Positions 34,576 through 45,857 of a stretch of 64,000 nucleotides of DNA are shown piece after piece. The notes below the pieces were generated by a model that searched no databases, was not told the origin of the DNA, and saw only the letters and a program-made list of their open reading frames with translations. This DNA is from Lingula anatina (lineage: Eukaryota; Brachiopoda; Lingulata; Lingulida; Lingulidae): the NCBI RefSeq assembly GCF_001039355.2, contig NW_019773925.1, forward strand, positions 238,066-302,065. The letters are read 5' to 3'. How positions within the stretch are numbered: position 1 is the first letter of the stretch; each line of letters starts with the position of its first letter. Both the position numbers and the translations under genes were made by a program.

Positions 34576-37507
34576 ATGCCTCGCGTGTCGCAATTAGTCG
34601 TTGGTATCCTTGTCTTTGGTAAGTGAACAACTTAATTGATTACGTAAACAACGAAATATACAAATATTGATTTAAATGTGCATATACAGCTCTACTTGAA
34701 GAAACGCAAACAAATACTTTCATATGTTATAAAATAAGTGGGAAATTTGTGCGAAGCCATTATGAAAAATAATCAACTACTGATTCTAAGGGGAGTTTGA
34801 TGTATGCAATGCAGGCTTTTAACATAAACATCATTTCAATGACTTTTTAAAGAAAGAAAGAGTTATACCAGACACATTATAAAAGATATACCGGTATTTC
34901 CAGAAGTTAATTGAAATAATTAGAAAATAATTGCAAAATATTACATGATATTCATACCAACTGAAGTACTGCTGGTCTTGCTGGAGACATGCCACTACTT
35001 ATAATACAGAAGTGGAGTGGAACGCTGTAGTCTAAGTCAACTTCAATTAGATTTTAAAAGGTTAACAACTCTTCATTTTGGAAAAAACGAATTTTCCTGT
35101 GGCAAACAACGATTCCCCATACTTACCAATGGTTAATAAATCCAATTTTACAATCAGGGTTATACCCTGTTTTTTTTCTAAAAAGTTCGCTGAGAAAGAA
35201 AAAGAATAGCTATCTGTGGAGGTCACATGGTCCGATGGCAAGCACAAATTTCAGAATAATTGCTTTAACTGTCGTTTTTGTGGTGAAATAGAATATAGTT
35301 TATTTATATGAGTTGTTTACAATGTTTTTATTTTGGAATATATATCTCATACGAAGAGTTGTTATCTCTTTAAGTGAAAATTATCATAGTTTCTGAACCA
35401 TTATATAAATCTGCTGTTGCCTGGAGAAAATTAAGTTATAATTGTTTTTATTTCATTTCTCATTTTATTTCAGGAATCATTTGTGGTTTCTCTACACTGA
35501 TCGTCACAGGTGTTAAAGTAGCATCATGTAGAACAACAGTCTTAAATGGTTTGAGGAGGGATGGCAACTCGGACACCAACCGAGACATCCTAATGCAGGA
35601 ACCCCAAGAAGCTCTTCAAGATTGTGCACGGATGAAATTAAAATCAACTGAGGCCAAATCTGTGCAGTTTTGTGCCACGCCGGGGATGTGCACCGTTTTT
35701 AGAACTGAGTTAACTCCAGCTGTAATACAAGACGCCATGGTTGATAACGACTGTGTGCTTATGAAGTTCTCTTGTGATGGGATAAAGGTAAAGTTCATAT
35801 TGATGTTGTCTCATTTTTTTATTTATCTATTTTAAAAAACTTGTAAAAACTGAATAGGATTTAATATACTGCTTTTTTAATTTATTTTACTCATACACAA
35901 ACAAATGCCATGTACTGTATATGCATTCAAACATATTTCTAGTCTAACAATGACCTATCAGAATATGGTACTGCCAACACGGCCAATGTCACTGCAACGC
36001 AAGAAACGGCTTCATCCACCGCACTGAAGCCATCACCTCCTCTGTCAACTGCAGCACCACCGGAAACACCACCCCTGTCAACTGCAGCACCACCGGAAAC
36101 ACCACCTCTGTTAGCTGTAACGCCACCGGAAACACCCACGTCTGTCGGAGTAACGCCATCAGCTTCCCTTACTACACTTACTTCACTTACCTCACAACTA
36201 CCCTCAACGCCATTGCTGTCTACGGTAGTGACGTCAGCACCTCATTCATCAACTACACTGACGTCGGAAGGCAGTATACTTACCAATGAATCTTCAACAG
36301 ACCCTGTTACTTCTGGTCAACTAGGTAGGCCAGGAGAGAGTGGATTGAATGTGATCACCCTAAATATATCACTTTCAGTAAATGTTGATTGTGTTTTGTT
36401 TCATATTCACAACTGCATCAGATGTATATGATTGAAATCAAAATCCACTTAAAATAAGTCTTAAAATAAAACTAAAACTTTCGGAAAAAATTAAAAACAT
36501 AAAGAAAATCATACATTTCTACTTCATGACTGATGGGTTCAAATAGAAAATATCTGAATTTGTTCTCAATAATTTAGGTGGTTCTGAGTTAATCCCTGGT
36601 GCTAACTGTACATACATTCTGCAAGCCCAACCAGAAGCAGTGACAGGTGTCTACTGGATCTCAACACAGGACCAAACTTTTCAGGTACCATAAGGAATAT
36701 ATTAGCCTTCTATGAACCAATTAATTCATTAAATTAACCTTTTTTTGTTTTGCATTGTCTTGACTCGATAGTCTTGGCTTGCAAGTTTTGTAACTTTTGT
36801 GACAATAATGGTAAAACGCTACAGGTATTCAGATATTCGTCCCACATACCTGTCATAAAAACTATGACTGAGAACAGAATAATTTTAAGACATAATCTGT
36901 GTAAATTGCACTTTTCTGTATGCAGGTTTATTGTGATATGGACACTGATGGAGGGGGCTGGACTCTCGTCTGGAGTTACACTTTCACAAATTTTAGCTCA
37001 AATTTGATAGGTGCCCTAACACCAAGACCAAGTTGGTTAGCGCCTAACGGAGATGTTCCCATATCTGTTACCCCTCCCTTGAACGAAACAGATTTCAATG
37101 CCGTGGATTTTGACTTGTGGAACTCCATCGGTAACCGACAATTTATGGTAAAATCAACCATCAATAATTGGATCGTCTGTAATGGCAGCAAGCTGGTAGA
37201 ATTCATAAATGGGCCAATTGACTGCTACCTTGTCAAAACTGTTGTCGAAGACGAATTTCAGTGCGTTGACCCTGTTCCCAGGTACTTGCACGCCACTTAT
37301 ACTCAAACCATTACTGGTTTGAATGATGAAGGTCCGGCTCTAACTACGTCTCAAGACTCATACTACATAGAATCGTCTGCGTATTACTTCTTTCGGGCGT
37401 CCACTTGTATAACGTACTGTCCGGTGCATGATCCATGTGGTTTGGGAGACTGTTTTGGACATAAACGAGACCCCGATATGGCATATGGCAACATTTACAT
37501 TCGCTAA
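34576..37507 (+). CDS. secreted protein with mucin-like linker and fibrinogen-like C-terminus
   Basis: Five exons: 34576-34618, 35474-35787, 35943-36324, 36578-36684, 36926-37507; phases agree and give 475 residues. The first two exons encode a signal peptide (MPRVSQLVVGILVFGIICGF). Exon 2 continues as a Cys-containing segment (six Cys) that may be PAN/apple-like. Exon 3 is a Ser/Thr/Pro-rich linker with repeats of the type PPETPPLSTAA, probably O-glycosylated. Exons 4 and 5 carry the start of a fibrinogen-related fold, CDMDTDGGGWTLVWSYTF, and a long Cys-bearing tail; the second half does not look like a canonical fibrinogen domain. AATAAA lies at 37521-37526, 14 bases past the stop. A broken partial copy sits about 1.9 kb upstream. 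Such proteins are often lectins or immune recognition factors in molluscs, but the role here is inferred. Confidence 0.82.
35060..35365 (+). repeat. 310-base interspersed repeat in intron 1 of the fibrinogen-like gene
   Basis: Same family as 37775-38095 and the inverted copy at 23215-23525: 'ggaggtcacatggtccgatggcaagc', 'gtcgtttttgtgg', 'atgagttgtttacaatgtttttatt', ending in 'catacgaagag'. No coding capacity. Confidence 0.75.
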
Positions 37508-37774
37508 AGATTTTTGCATAAATAAAAAGAGAATGTGAGTCAAGACGCGGGTTTTACGCAAGACGATATAAAACAAGCAACTGTAAACAGTGTCTTTTAA
37601 CGTAACTGAGCTATTTGTAGATGTTCATCAGGCTTTTATTGGATTTTTTCTTGATTATACGATGTGAATTAGGCCTATGTAACATTCCATAAAAACACAT
37701 TATTTTTCTTCAGGTTGCTGTAGTTTCGTTTCACTGATAATATCGCTGCAGATATGCATAGTGGGATGTTAAAG

Positions 37775-38095
37775 GGAAAATAACTTCGTTGTGGCCAAAA
37801 AATTCATTTTCCCGGAGTAAACAACAGTTTCCCATACTTACTTATGGTTAATGAATCTACTTCTACATTCAAAGTGAGTCCCTGTTTTTTTTTCTAACAA
37901 AGTTTGTGTTTTTCTGTAATAATCTCTTATACGGAGTATAGCCATTTATGGAGGTCACGCGGTCCGATGACAAGCTCAGATATCAGAATAACAGCTATAA
38001 CTGCCGTTTTTGTGGTAAAACAGAATATATTATATTTCTATGAGTTGTTTACAATGTTTTTATTGTGAAATATAGATTTCATACGAAGAGAAATT
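37775..38095 (+). repeat. 310-base interspersed repeat, downstream of the fibrinogen-like gene
   Basis: Shares with the copy at 35060 'cccatacttac', 'tatggaggtcacgcggtccgatgacaagc', 'actgccgtttttgtgg', 'tgagttgtttacaatgtttttatt' and 'catacgaagag'. Copies inside two different genes and one intergenic space indicate mobility, but I see no transposon ends. Confidence 0.75.
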
Positions 38096-38600
38096 ATACC
38101 TTTCACATTGATAAGATGAATTGGTGATCAGACGCTTTTGGAATTTTACCCTAAGCCTGATTTTCTTTTATCGTTTGAAACATTAACTTTGCATGTCCAA
38201 AGCAATAGCACACAAATTTAATTTGGGCCCTTCTTTCGAACGCGTATTCACTTCAGTGCTGAATAGAGTGAGGAAAAAAACAGTTAATCTAGAAATTTTA
38301 GTGTATTATTATGTTGTATCCAACCGTACAAAAACCATATAGAATTAACGTTATTATGGTCAAGATATATCGTTATTAAATTTCCAACATTAAATAAAGA
38401 AATGCATTCAGTTTGTAGCATCGATAATTGGTGGACACAGCATTTGATACTCGGGTACATACATTTACAAATTTAATTAAATGAGCTTCCTTTAAACTAA
38501 TTATTAAACTAACTGATGTTTGACGAGTTTTAACTTCACAGAAGTAGTCACTGTCACCGTGTTCAGTACAATACAATTCCAGCATGCGCAGATAACACAA

Positions 38601-38698
38601 GGATTATGTGACGTGGAATGCATGAGAATGTGACGTCACCGTGATCTCCAGGATTATGTGACGTGGAATGCATGAGAATGTGACGTCACCGTGATCTG
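38601..38698. promoter_or_regulatory. tandem duplicate with CRE-like TGACGTCA sites
   Basis: A segment of about 48-50 bases occurs twice: ggattatgtgacgtggaatgcatgagaatgtgacgtcaccgtgatct. Each unit has the palindrome TGACGTCA (the consensus for CREB/ATF factors) and a half-related TGACGTGG. It lies 1.3 kb above the first Cys-rich gene and 1.1 kb past the fibrinogen-like gene. The repeat is plain in the sequence; regulatory use is inference. Confidence 0.45.
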
Positions 38699-38899
38699 TA
38701 CAATACAGTATGTCTCAGACAAAAAGGGGTTATACTCTAGTGTAAGGTGAAATACATGCAATGTGATCATATCAATAAGACTCTCATGACCAGATAAAGT
38801 CAAAATTGTCATATTTACGTCTATAGCTAGGTTAAATAGTTGGCAAGATTTTTCAAAAGACCGGAGTGTCTGGCGTTTGGGTTTGGTAATCCACAAGAG

Positions 38900-39180
38900 T
38901 CACAAGAATTTAAGGAGAGGGGTCAACAAGTGAGACGAAAAGAAGAGCCCAAAACATGATCCTACACAAACCAACTCTTGTCCAGAGTGTGGCTGAGTTT
39001 GTACATCACATTTTGGGTTTCGATCACACCTCCGCGGCCACTTTACTAGTTGCCCAACGCCTGACACACATACATCCTGGGGCGAAACTTGAGGATCCAC
39101 AATACAAGTTCACCAGTTTTCCCACTGGATGTCTAAGTCTTCTACCACTTGATGTTTCTGTTTTGGATAGATAAAATGAA
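38900..39180 (+). mobile_element. fossil 3' end of a non-LTR retrotransposon ORF
   Basis: In the plus frame through 38976 the translation reads TNSCPECG, stop, VCTSHFGFRSHLRGH, then further stops. C-x2-C...S-x-x-G-x-x-S-H-x-x-x-H is the zinc-finger-like tail (C-x2-CGRVCxSRIGLxSH) at the C-terminus of many animal LINE-type reverse-transcriptase proteins. At least three in-frame stops mark it as dead. Upstream similarity fades within 100 bases, so it is a 5'-truncated relic. Confidence 0.55.
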
Positions 39181-39964
39181 GCGGCGTGGCCGTAGGAATC
39201 ACGTGGGACAGGCCGACTGGTAACGTACTGCGCATGACTTTTTCTGAATTACTCATAATGACTTGTGCTGGTTTTAAGAAAATGGTGTTTAAGTGTTTGC
39301 ATTGTGCTGTTTGCAAATACCAATAGGCCATTGAAGGTTTAGATAGGCCTGAATTGTTTCAAAAGCCTCATAAAAATGGGCGTTTGTAAAGAAAGGAGAT
39401 TTTGAAAAATCGGTATCCCTTTGAGTCTACGCCGTTATTTGACATTTTTACATATTAGTCCTCTAACGCAAACTATTTGAATGTCAAATTAATAGTAATG
39501 GCATTATTGAGGGGAGACCCTAGTTATAATATATTAAAATACATTTATGTAAACACAAAGTAGGAGTAATAAAATATGGAAGGGGTTGATATCTGCAGAT
39601 AAATTCTGATGATCACGCGTACACGTATCTGAGTCAACTATTTTTCTTCTCTTCAAAAGGTGAGTCTTATTCATGAGACAGAGTTTTTGAATAATCAGTA
39701 AATATTATTGGTTGAGTATAATACTGAAGCAATGCATATTTAATTTTGCAGACCATGAATGTTCTTTTGTGTATAATGAATTGTGGTCTGAAAGGTAGCA
39801 TCCAAACCCTAGAGCCGTTTTGTTTTTTTTTCCTACAAGGATAAAACAGAAATTTATTTTCAATGAAAAAGAGACAAATGATAAACTAACACACCGAAAT
39901 TAATATTTGCAGCTGCATAATTTAACCCAAACTTTTCCAGCACCGAAACCGATTCACAACGGAG

Positions 39965-41470
39965 ATGCGGTACTTCATAATTGTCACATGCCTCCTGGTT
40001 TTACTATGGAACCAAGCTCTTCCAGTCAGGTCCCATCCCCATAAAAAGGAAATCAAAGGAAAACGCATGCCAAAATGTCCGTTCAAAGCAAGACCTGGAG
40101 ACAGAGGTCCAGGATGCTGTGACATTTCGAGTTCAAAGGAAAAATGTCTCTGCATACCACCAGGTAATACAGAAGGTGAAGATGCGATAAAGAAACATTT
40201 TACCCAACTGAAGTAAAAAATCCCTATAAATTTATTATCCGTCCTTTTTATTTACATTTGAATTAAGACAAAAGAACGTTCTACTGATTTATTTTTTTCT
40301 CTTTACTTAATTTCCTAGAAGGGCAGTGATATTCGTTATTCAGAAAAGATGCACATACTTCTAACTTTGAGAAAAAATTGCCAATTTAAAATGAAAAAAG
40401 AATCATTGAAAACATACACTGTCTCCGCTTGGCCAGCCTTAAGTATACACAACAGTATGCATTATTTATGAGAACATTTACACTATTTAAACGCATAATT
40501 CTGCCGTTAAATGTCTGTAACGACAGGAGCTGAGCTACCTACCTCTTCCTAAAAGCGTTCTCCGCTCTGCACTCTGCACCCGTACGTGTTTGGTCCCATT
40601 CAGAATAGTGGACTACCTAGTCTGAGGGTCAAATTTGGCTGACCCACTTGAATACTTCCCCACGGGATATCTATTCATTGTCTATAAGCGGCTTAGACGG
40701 CAAGCTTTTTAGTGGGTCGCCATATTTGACCCTCGGGCTAGTTAGTCCCCTATTCTGAATGGGGCCTATGTCAGCTACAGAGTCAAGGCCCAGAGAGCAG
40801 GTTATTAGTGTAAAATACTCCATAAAACAGTGACACCCCCTAAGACTAAATAACGAACGACAACATCAGTTTTACCCACTTTTCATCCGTCAATCAGAGG
40901 CAATCTGTCTACCTCCAAACATACCTAATTGTAAACACTATGATAATACTTGTCATTGAGAGGGGCAGCTGCATTGTATAATCAAAATATCTAAAGAGAA
41001 CTGTTTCACGTCTTTTTTAAATTATAAATTTCTATGTTCACAGTATTGTTTTATGAAATACTTCATTCCTCTCTCTCTTTTCCTACGTTTTTGTTGATAC
41101 CTGTAGATAACTGAATTGTAGCCGGTTGTCAGCTACAAAAAGATCTGAAAAAGAATGTCTACGAGTGAAGTATAATTTGCACATAGCTTCGTACTCCAAC
41201 GAATACCGATGTATAGTAATAGTTATCATGGCTTACTTTCTACATTTTACTGCCATTTTCTCTAGGTATCTGGGGGCTTATTATGGACAAGGACTGGCCC
41301 ACGTGCAGACATCACGTGGACCCAAAACCGAGCTGCATCTGGGAAGAAGAGGCTGTAACCATAACGGTTACATCGTCAGCTGCTGCGCCAAGCTCAAGGA
41401 TTGCACGTGTGGAAAAGTATATCCATGGCAACGGTGTGGATTCTGCCCCGCATGGATGGATACAAAATGA
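39965..41470 (+). pseudogene. small secreted Cys-rich protein, copy A (frameshifted exon 2)
   Basis: Exon 1 (39965-40163) encodes a signal peptide (MRYFIIVTCLLVLLWN start, likely cut near PVRS-HP), a basic stretch and a Cys cluster with GCC and CLC. Exon 2 starts at 41266 after a CTCTAG acceptor, phase 1. Near 41355 this copy is 5 bases longer than copy B (ggctgtaaccataacgg against ggcttgttatgg), which shifts the frame and loses most exon-2 cysteines; the shifted frame would run to 41510. AATAAA at 41492-41497. Either a pseudogene, a copy with a different tail, or a sequencing error. Family not recognised; the layout is that of antimicrobial or other secreted effector peptides. Confidence 0.7.
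40592..40766. mobile_element. MITE with GGCCCCATTCAGAATAG ends (in copy A intron)
   Basis: 175 bases; left end ggtcccattcagaatagtggacta, right end rev-comp ggccccattcagaataggggacta. Same family as 4553-4726 and 44979-45153. Confidence 0.85.
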
Positions 41471-43416
41471 ATGTGTCAAAATATTCCAGAGAATAAAATC
41501 TAATTTCTGAGAGCAAAGACCCTAATTTTGAGATTTTGCTTGTGCCCAAACAATATCTTGATCTACATGTAGATCTTATCACCGGTAGAAAAATGACCGT
41601 CTAGTTTACGTTGAGGCCTCGATGAGCATAAACCAAGGGAATGTCGACGCTTTATTAGTTGTATAGAATGGCCACGTCCTGTTAAACAGAAATGACGTAC
41701 TTCAGCCCACTGGCGACAGTCATGACATAAAATACTGGTACATTATGTTTGTAAGAACTCACGAGAACAAAAAAAGACAGAATAAGGATTCTTGCGGACA
41801 CGATACCTGTTCCATGCATTGATGACAAAAGTTAAAATCAAAAGCCGATCATATTTTAATCAAGTCAATACAGAAATAGAAGCAAAACGGGTATCATTGC
41901 TTGATTACTGATAACCCAGAAATCGGAGGTGTATCAAGGTTACTTGCAATATGCTGCACTAATCCACCATGTCCAATAATAATTGCTGGAACAACACAAG
42001 TTGACAAATACTTTTAATATTAAATTTATTTCATGTTAATATCAATAATTATAATAAAATATCTTAGCTCTACTTTGTAAATGTTACACTACCTAGCCTG
42101 AAAACGAAACAAATGACACAAATTCAAAGATATGCAATGGTTAAAAAAAACATAAAAATAGAATTCCAGTTAAATGCTAGGAATTTTTACAATAAAAATT
42201 AAAACTCCGTGATGGAATAAACCTAATAGTGGGAAAACACAAGTTTGTAGCTGTGTAACTGCAGACAAAAGAACTGTTCACTGACAAAATTATAAAAAAC
42301 TACCAATAGTCACTAAAAAAAAGCAAAAAACAAAACAAAACAAAAACAATACCAACTGACGCAGAAAGATAAAACATACTGATATGTTTTCTTGAAAAAA
42401 CAAGTACAGTGCAAGTTTGTGAAAGTCGTAATAAATTATTTCTTGGGTGTTTTTTCAGTAACATCATGTACTGTACATGTTCTTCATAAATGCATTACCC
42501 TTGACAGAGTGCATAGTTTCAACCATGAGGACTTTTAACTTAAATGTTTTCCAAACTCATATCAAATACCACTGAAGCTAAACATAAAGCGTTCATGAAA
42601 AAATCATTTATGCACAATTTTTTTAGAAATTCAAACTGCTTTAAAGCACAGACGGGAGAATCAATGACAAGAATTCTTCCATTAAAGCAGCATTTGATAC
42701 ATGTACAATTACTTAAGTACTCATTGTGAACATGGCTTTTCTATTTGTTGAAAGAAAAGCATCCAATTGTGTTTTTAGAGCATTTTCAATTCAAGTAGCC
42801 CTGTTACCAGTTTTCTTCATTATGAGCCTATGTCAATAAGCACAAATTCTGTTGATCAAGTCCTTCAATTGTTTGTTTATCATTATTATAAATAGAATTC
42901 AAGGTGATCTTAAAAGTTGAAAGTGTTGTAAGTATCGTATACAATTATAGGTCATTAAATACAAATCAATTGACTGGTATGCCTTTAATTTGGTGTAAGT
43001 CAATCTAATTACTTGAAGAACACAGTCTCGGGTCTTTGAACTGTACAAAGTTGTACGTCAACTTATAAAATGACGTTTTACATGTAGGTAAAAATTCTAC
43101 TTGTTACCTTTAAAAATCCGAACATCCTTTAAGTGTAAAATAAGGAAATACAAAATCAAGCTATTTTTGATTGGAAAGATACACAATTAATTAAGAAAAA
43201 AAAAGTACATATAAAAACGGAACATTATTATAATGCTTGTATTTTTGTCTGTTGAATAATATAAAACATTTACCCAAAACTCACAAATTCTTCGTTCATA
43301 AAAAATATCTGAACTCATCACAAGTGTTACAAACACACAAGTATTTTTTATCAATATCATGATGCTTTAGCCTTCCCTGTGACTAAATACTGTCACTTTG
43401 AACCTACAAACAAATG

Positions 43417-43995
43417 TNTGGTATGCGTAGGATGCGAGGCGTAGTTGGTATTGTAACTAATACACCCAAAATTTGAAACTGTCAATGAGTTTTAAATTCA
43501 CGACGAATATGACCGGTGGTAGATAACTTTTAGGTAACAAAGTTTTCAGTTCTCTATACAATTGACAATTACTGCTATTGAAAGAGTCATCAACGTCGAC
43601 ATTGTAAAGAAAAATGATCTTTAGTTTGAAAGTAATTTTCCTAGATCTGGTCAATTTAAATGTATTTTCCTATCACTTTTCCATTATTAATGACTCATAG
43701 AGTTCTTATAGTGTTTAGCTTGCACAAATTTCCACAGCGCTCAACTAATGATCGTGTTTGTATATCAGGCGATTCAGTGGTAACGTATGTTCTTTCTTAC
43801 GCTTTTTTCACTTCAAACGGCTATCAATTTATTTGCTTACAAAACAGAAACGCGTGGGCGTAAAATTGGGACATTTGTGGATTTTTGTTCTATACACATG
43901 TAAGTTTTAAAAAATTGGATAATACATCGAATTCATTCAATTTCATATTTTGAGACTTGAACTTGTGAAATGCACCTCTATATTGGGTTTGGGTG
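43417..43995. other. spacer between the two 3.8-kb units
   Basis: Begins at the single-N join (43418). It has no counterpart at the corresponding place beside the other unit. A 67-codon frame at 43660-43863 has no recognisable motif. No feature supported. Confidence 0.5.
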
Positions 43996-44341
43996 GTACA
44001 CGTATCTGAGTCAACTATTTTTGTTCTCTTCAAAAGGTGAGTCTTATTCATGAGACAGAGTTTTTGAATAATCAGTAAATATTATTGGTTGAGTATATTA
44101 CTGAAGCAATGCATATTTAATTTTGCAGACCATGAATGTTCTTTTGTGTATAATGAATTGTGGTCTGAAAGGTAGCATCCAGACCCTAGAGCCGTTTTGT
44201 TTTTTTTTCCTACAAGGATAAAACAGAAATTTATTTTCAATGAAAAAGAGACAAATGATAAACTAACACACCGAAATTAATATTTGCAGCTGCATAATTT
44301 AACCCAAACTTTTCCAGCACCGAAACCGATTCACAACGGAG

Positions 44342-45857
44342 ATGCGGTACTTCATAATTGTCACATGCCTACTGGTTTTACTATGGAACCAAGCTCTTCC
44401 AGTCAGGTCCCATCCCCATAAAAAAGAAATCAAAGGAAAACGCATGCCAAAATGTCCGTTCAAAGCAAGACCTGGAGACAGAGGTCCAGGATGCTGTGAC
44501 ATTTCGAGTTCAAAGGGAAAATGTCTCTGCATACCACCAGGTAATACAGAAGGTGAAGATGCGATAAAGAAACATTTTACCCAACTGAAGTAAAAAATCC
44601 CTATAAATTTATTATCCGTCCTTTTTATTTACACTTGAATTAAGACAAAAAACGGTCTCTACTGATTTATTATTCTTTCGCTTTACTTAATTTCTTAGAA
44701 TGGCAGCGATATTCGTGATTCAGAAAAGATGCACATAGGCCTACTTCTACCTTTGAGAAAAAAATTACCAATCGAAAATGAAAAAAGAATCATTGAAAAC
44801 ATACATTGTCTGCGGTTGGCCAGCCTTAAGTATACACAACAGTATGCATTATTTATGAGAACATTACCACTATTTAAATGCATAATTCTGCAGTTAAAGG
44901 CCGTTAACGACAGGAGCTGAACTATCTACCTCTTCCTAAAAGCGTTCTCCGCTCTGCACTCTGCACCCGTACGTGTTAGGCCCCATTTAGAATAGTGGAC
45001 TACCTAGTCTAAGGGTCAAATATGGCCGACCCACTTGAATAATTCCCCACGGGATATCTATTCAGTGTCTTTTAGCGGATTAGACGGCAAGCTTTGTAGT
45101 GGGTTGCCATATTTGAACCTCGGACTAGTTAGTCCCCTATTCTGAATGGGGCCTATGTCAGCTCCTGAGTCAAAGCCCAAAGGACAGGTCATTGGTGGAA
45201 AATACTCCATAAAACAGTGACACCCCCTAAGCCAAATAACGAACGACAATACCAATTTTACCTACTGTGTTTCATCCGTCAATCAGAGGCAATCTGCCTA
45301 CCTCCAAACATACCTAATTGTAAACACTATAATATTTGTCACTGAGAGGGGCAGCTGCATTGTATAATCAAAATATCTAAAGAGAACTGTTTCACGTCTT
45401 TTTTAAATTATAAATTTCTATGTTTACAGTATTGTTTTATGAAAAACTTCATTCCTCTCTCTCTTTTCAACGTTTTTGTTGATACCTGTAGATAACTGAA
45501 TTGTAGCCGGTTGTCAGCTACAAAAAAATCTAAAAGAGAATGTCTATGAGTTAGGGATAATTTGTGCATAGCTTCGTACTCAATACTTCAACGAATACCG
45601 ATGTATAGTAATAGTTATCTTGGCGTACTTTCTACATTTTACTGCCATTTTCTCTAGGTATCTGGGGGCTAATTATGGACAAGGACTGGCCCACGTGCAG
45701 ACATCACGTGGACCCAAAACCGAGCTGTATCTGGGAAGAAGAGGCTTGTTATGGTTACATCGTCAGCTGCTGCGCCAAGCTCAAGGATTGCACTTGTGGA
45801 AAAATATATCCATGGCAACGGTGTGGATTCTGTCCTGCATGGATGGATACAAAATGA
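44342..45857 (+). CDS. small secreted Cys-rich protein, copy B (intact)
   Basis: Two exons, 44342-44540 and 45658-45857 (phase 1 junction), give 132 residues. Signal peptide of about 23 residues, then a basic segment (HPHKKEIKGKRMPK), then a Cys-rich body: GPGCC and CLCIPP in exon 1, and in exon 2 single Cys at PTC, PSC and EAC, then SCC, DCTC, RCGFC. The start ATG has no competitor and is followed at once by the hydrophobic core. AATAAA at 45879-45884. Exon 1 is nearly identical to copy A. I do not recognise the family; dense disulfide potential and a cationic leader suggest a defensin-like antimicrobial, protease inhibitor or other secreted effector. No activity should be assumed. Confidence 0.8.
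44979..45153. mobile_element. MITE with GGCCCCATTCAGAATAG ends (in copy B intron)
   Basis: 175 bases at the same intron position as 40592-40766 in copy A, so inserted before the two units separated. The ends are ggccccatttagaatag and its inverse cctattctgaatggggcc. Confidence 0.85.

Larger units (their letters stand above)
39619..43416 (+). repeat. 3.8-kb duplicated unit A
   Basis: Aligns collinearly to 43996-47779 with scattered substitutions and small indels (roughly 95-98% by eye). Contains the whole Cys-rich gene copy A, its intronic MITE and about 1.9 kb of 3' flank. It ends next to a single N at 43418, so either a true tandem duplication or two alleles joined by the assembler. Confidence 0.9.
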
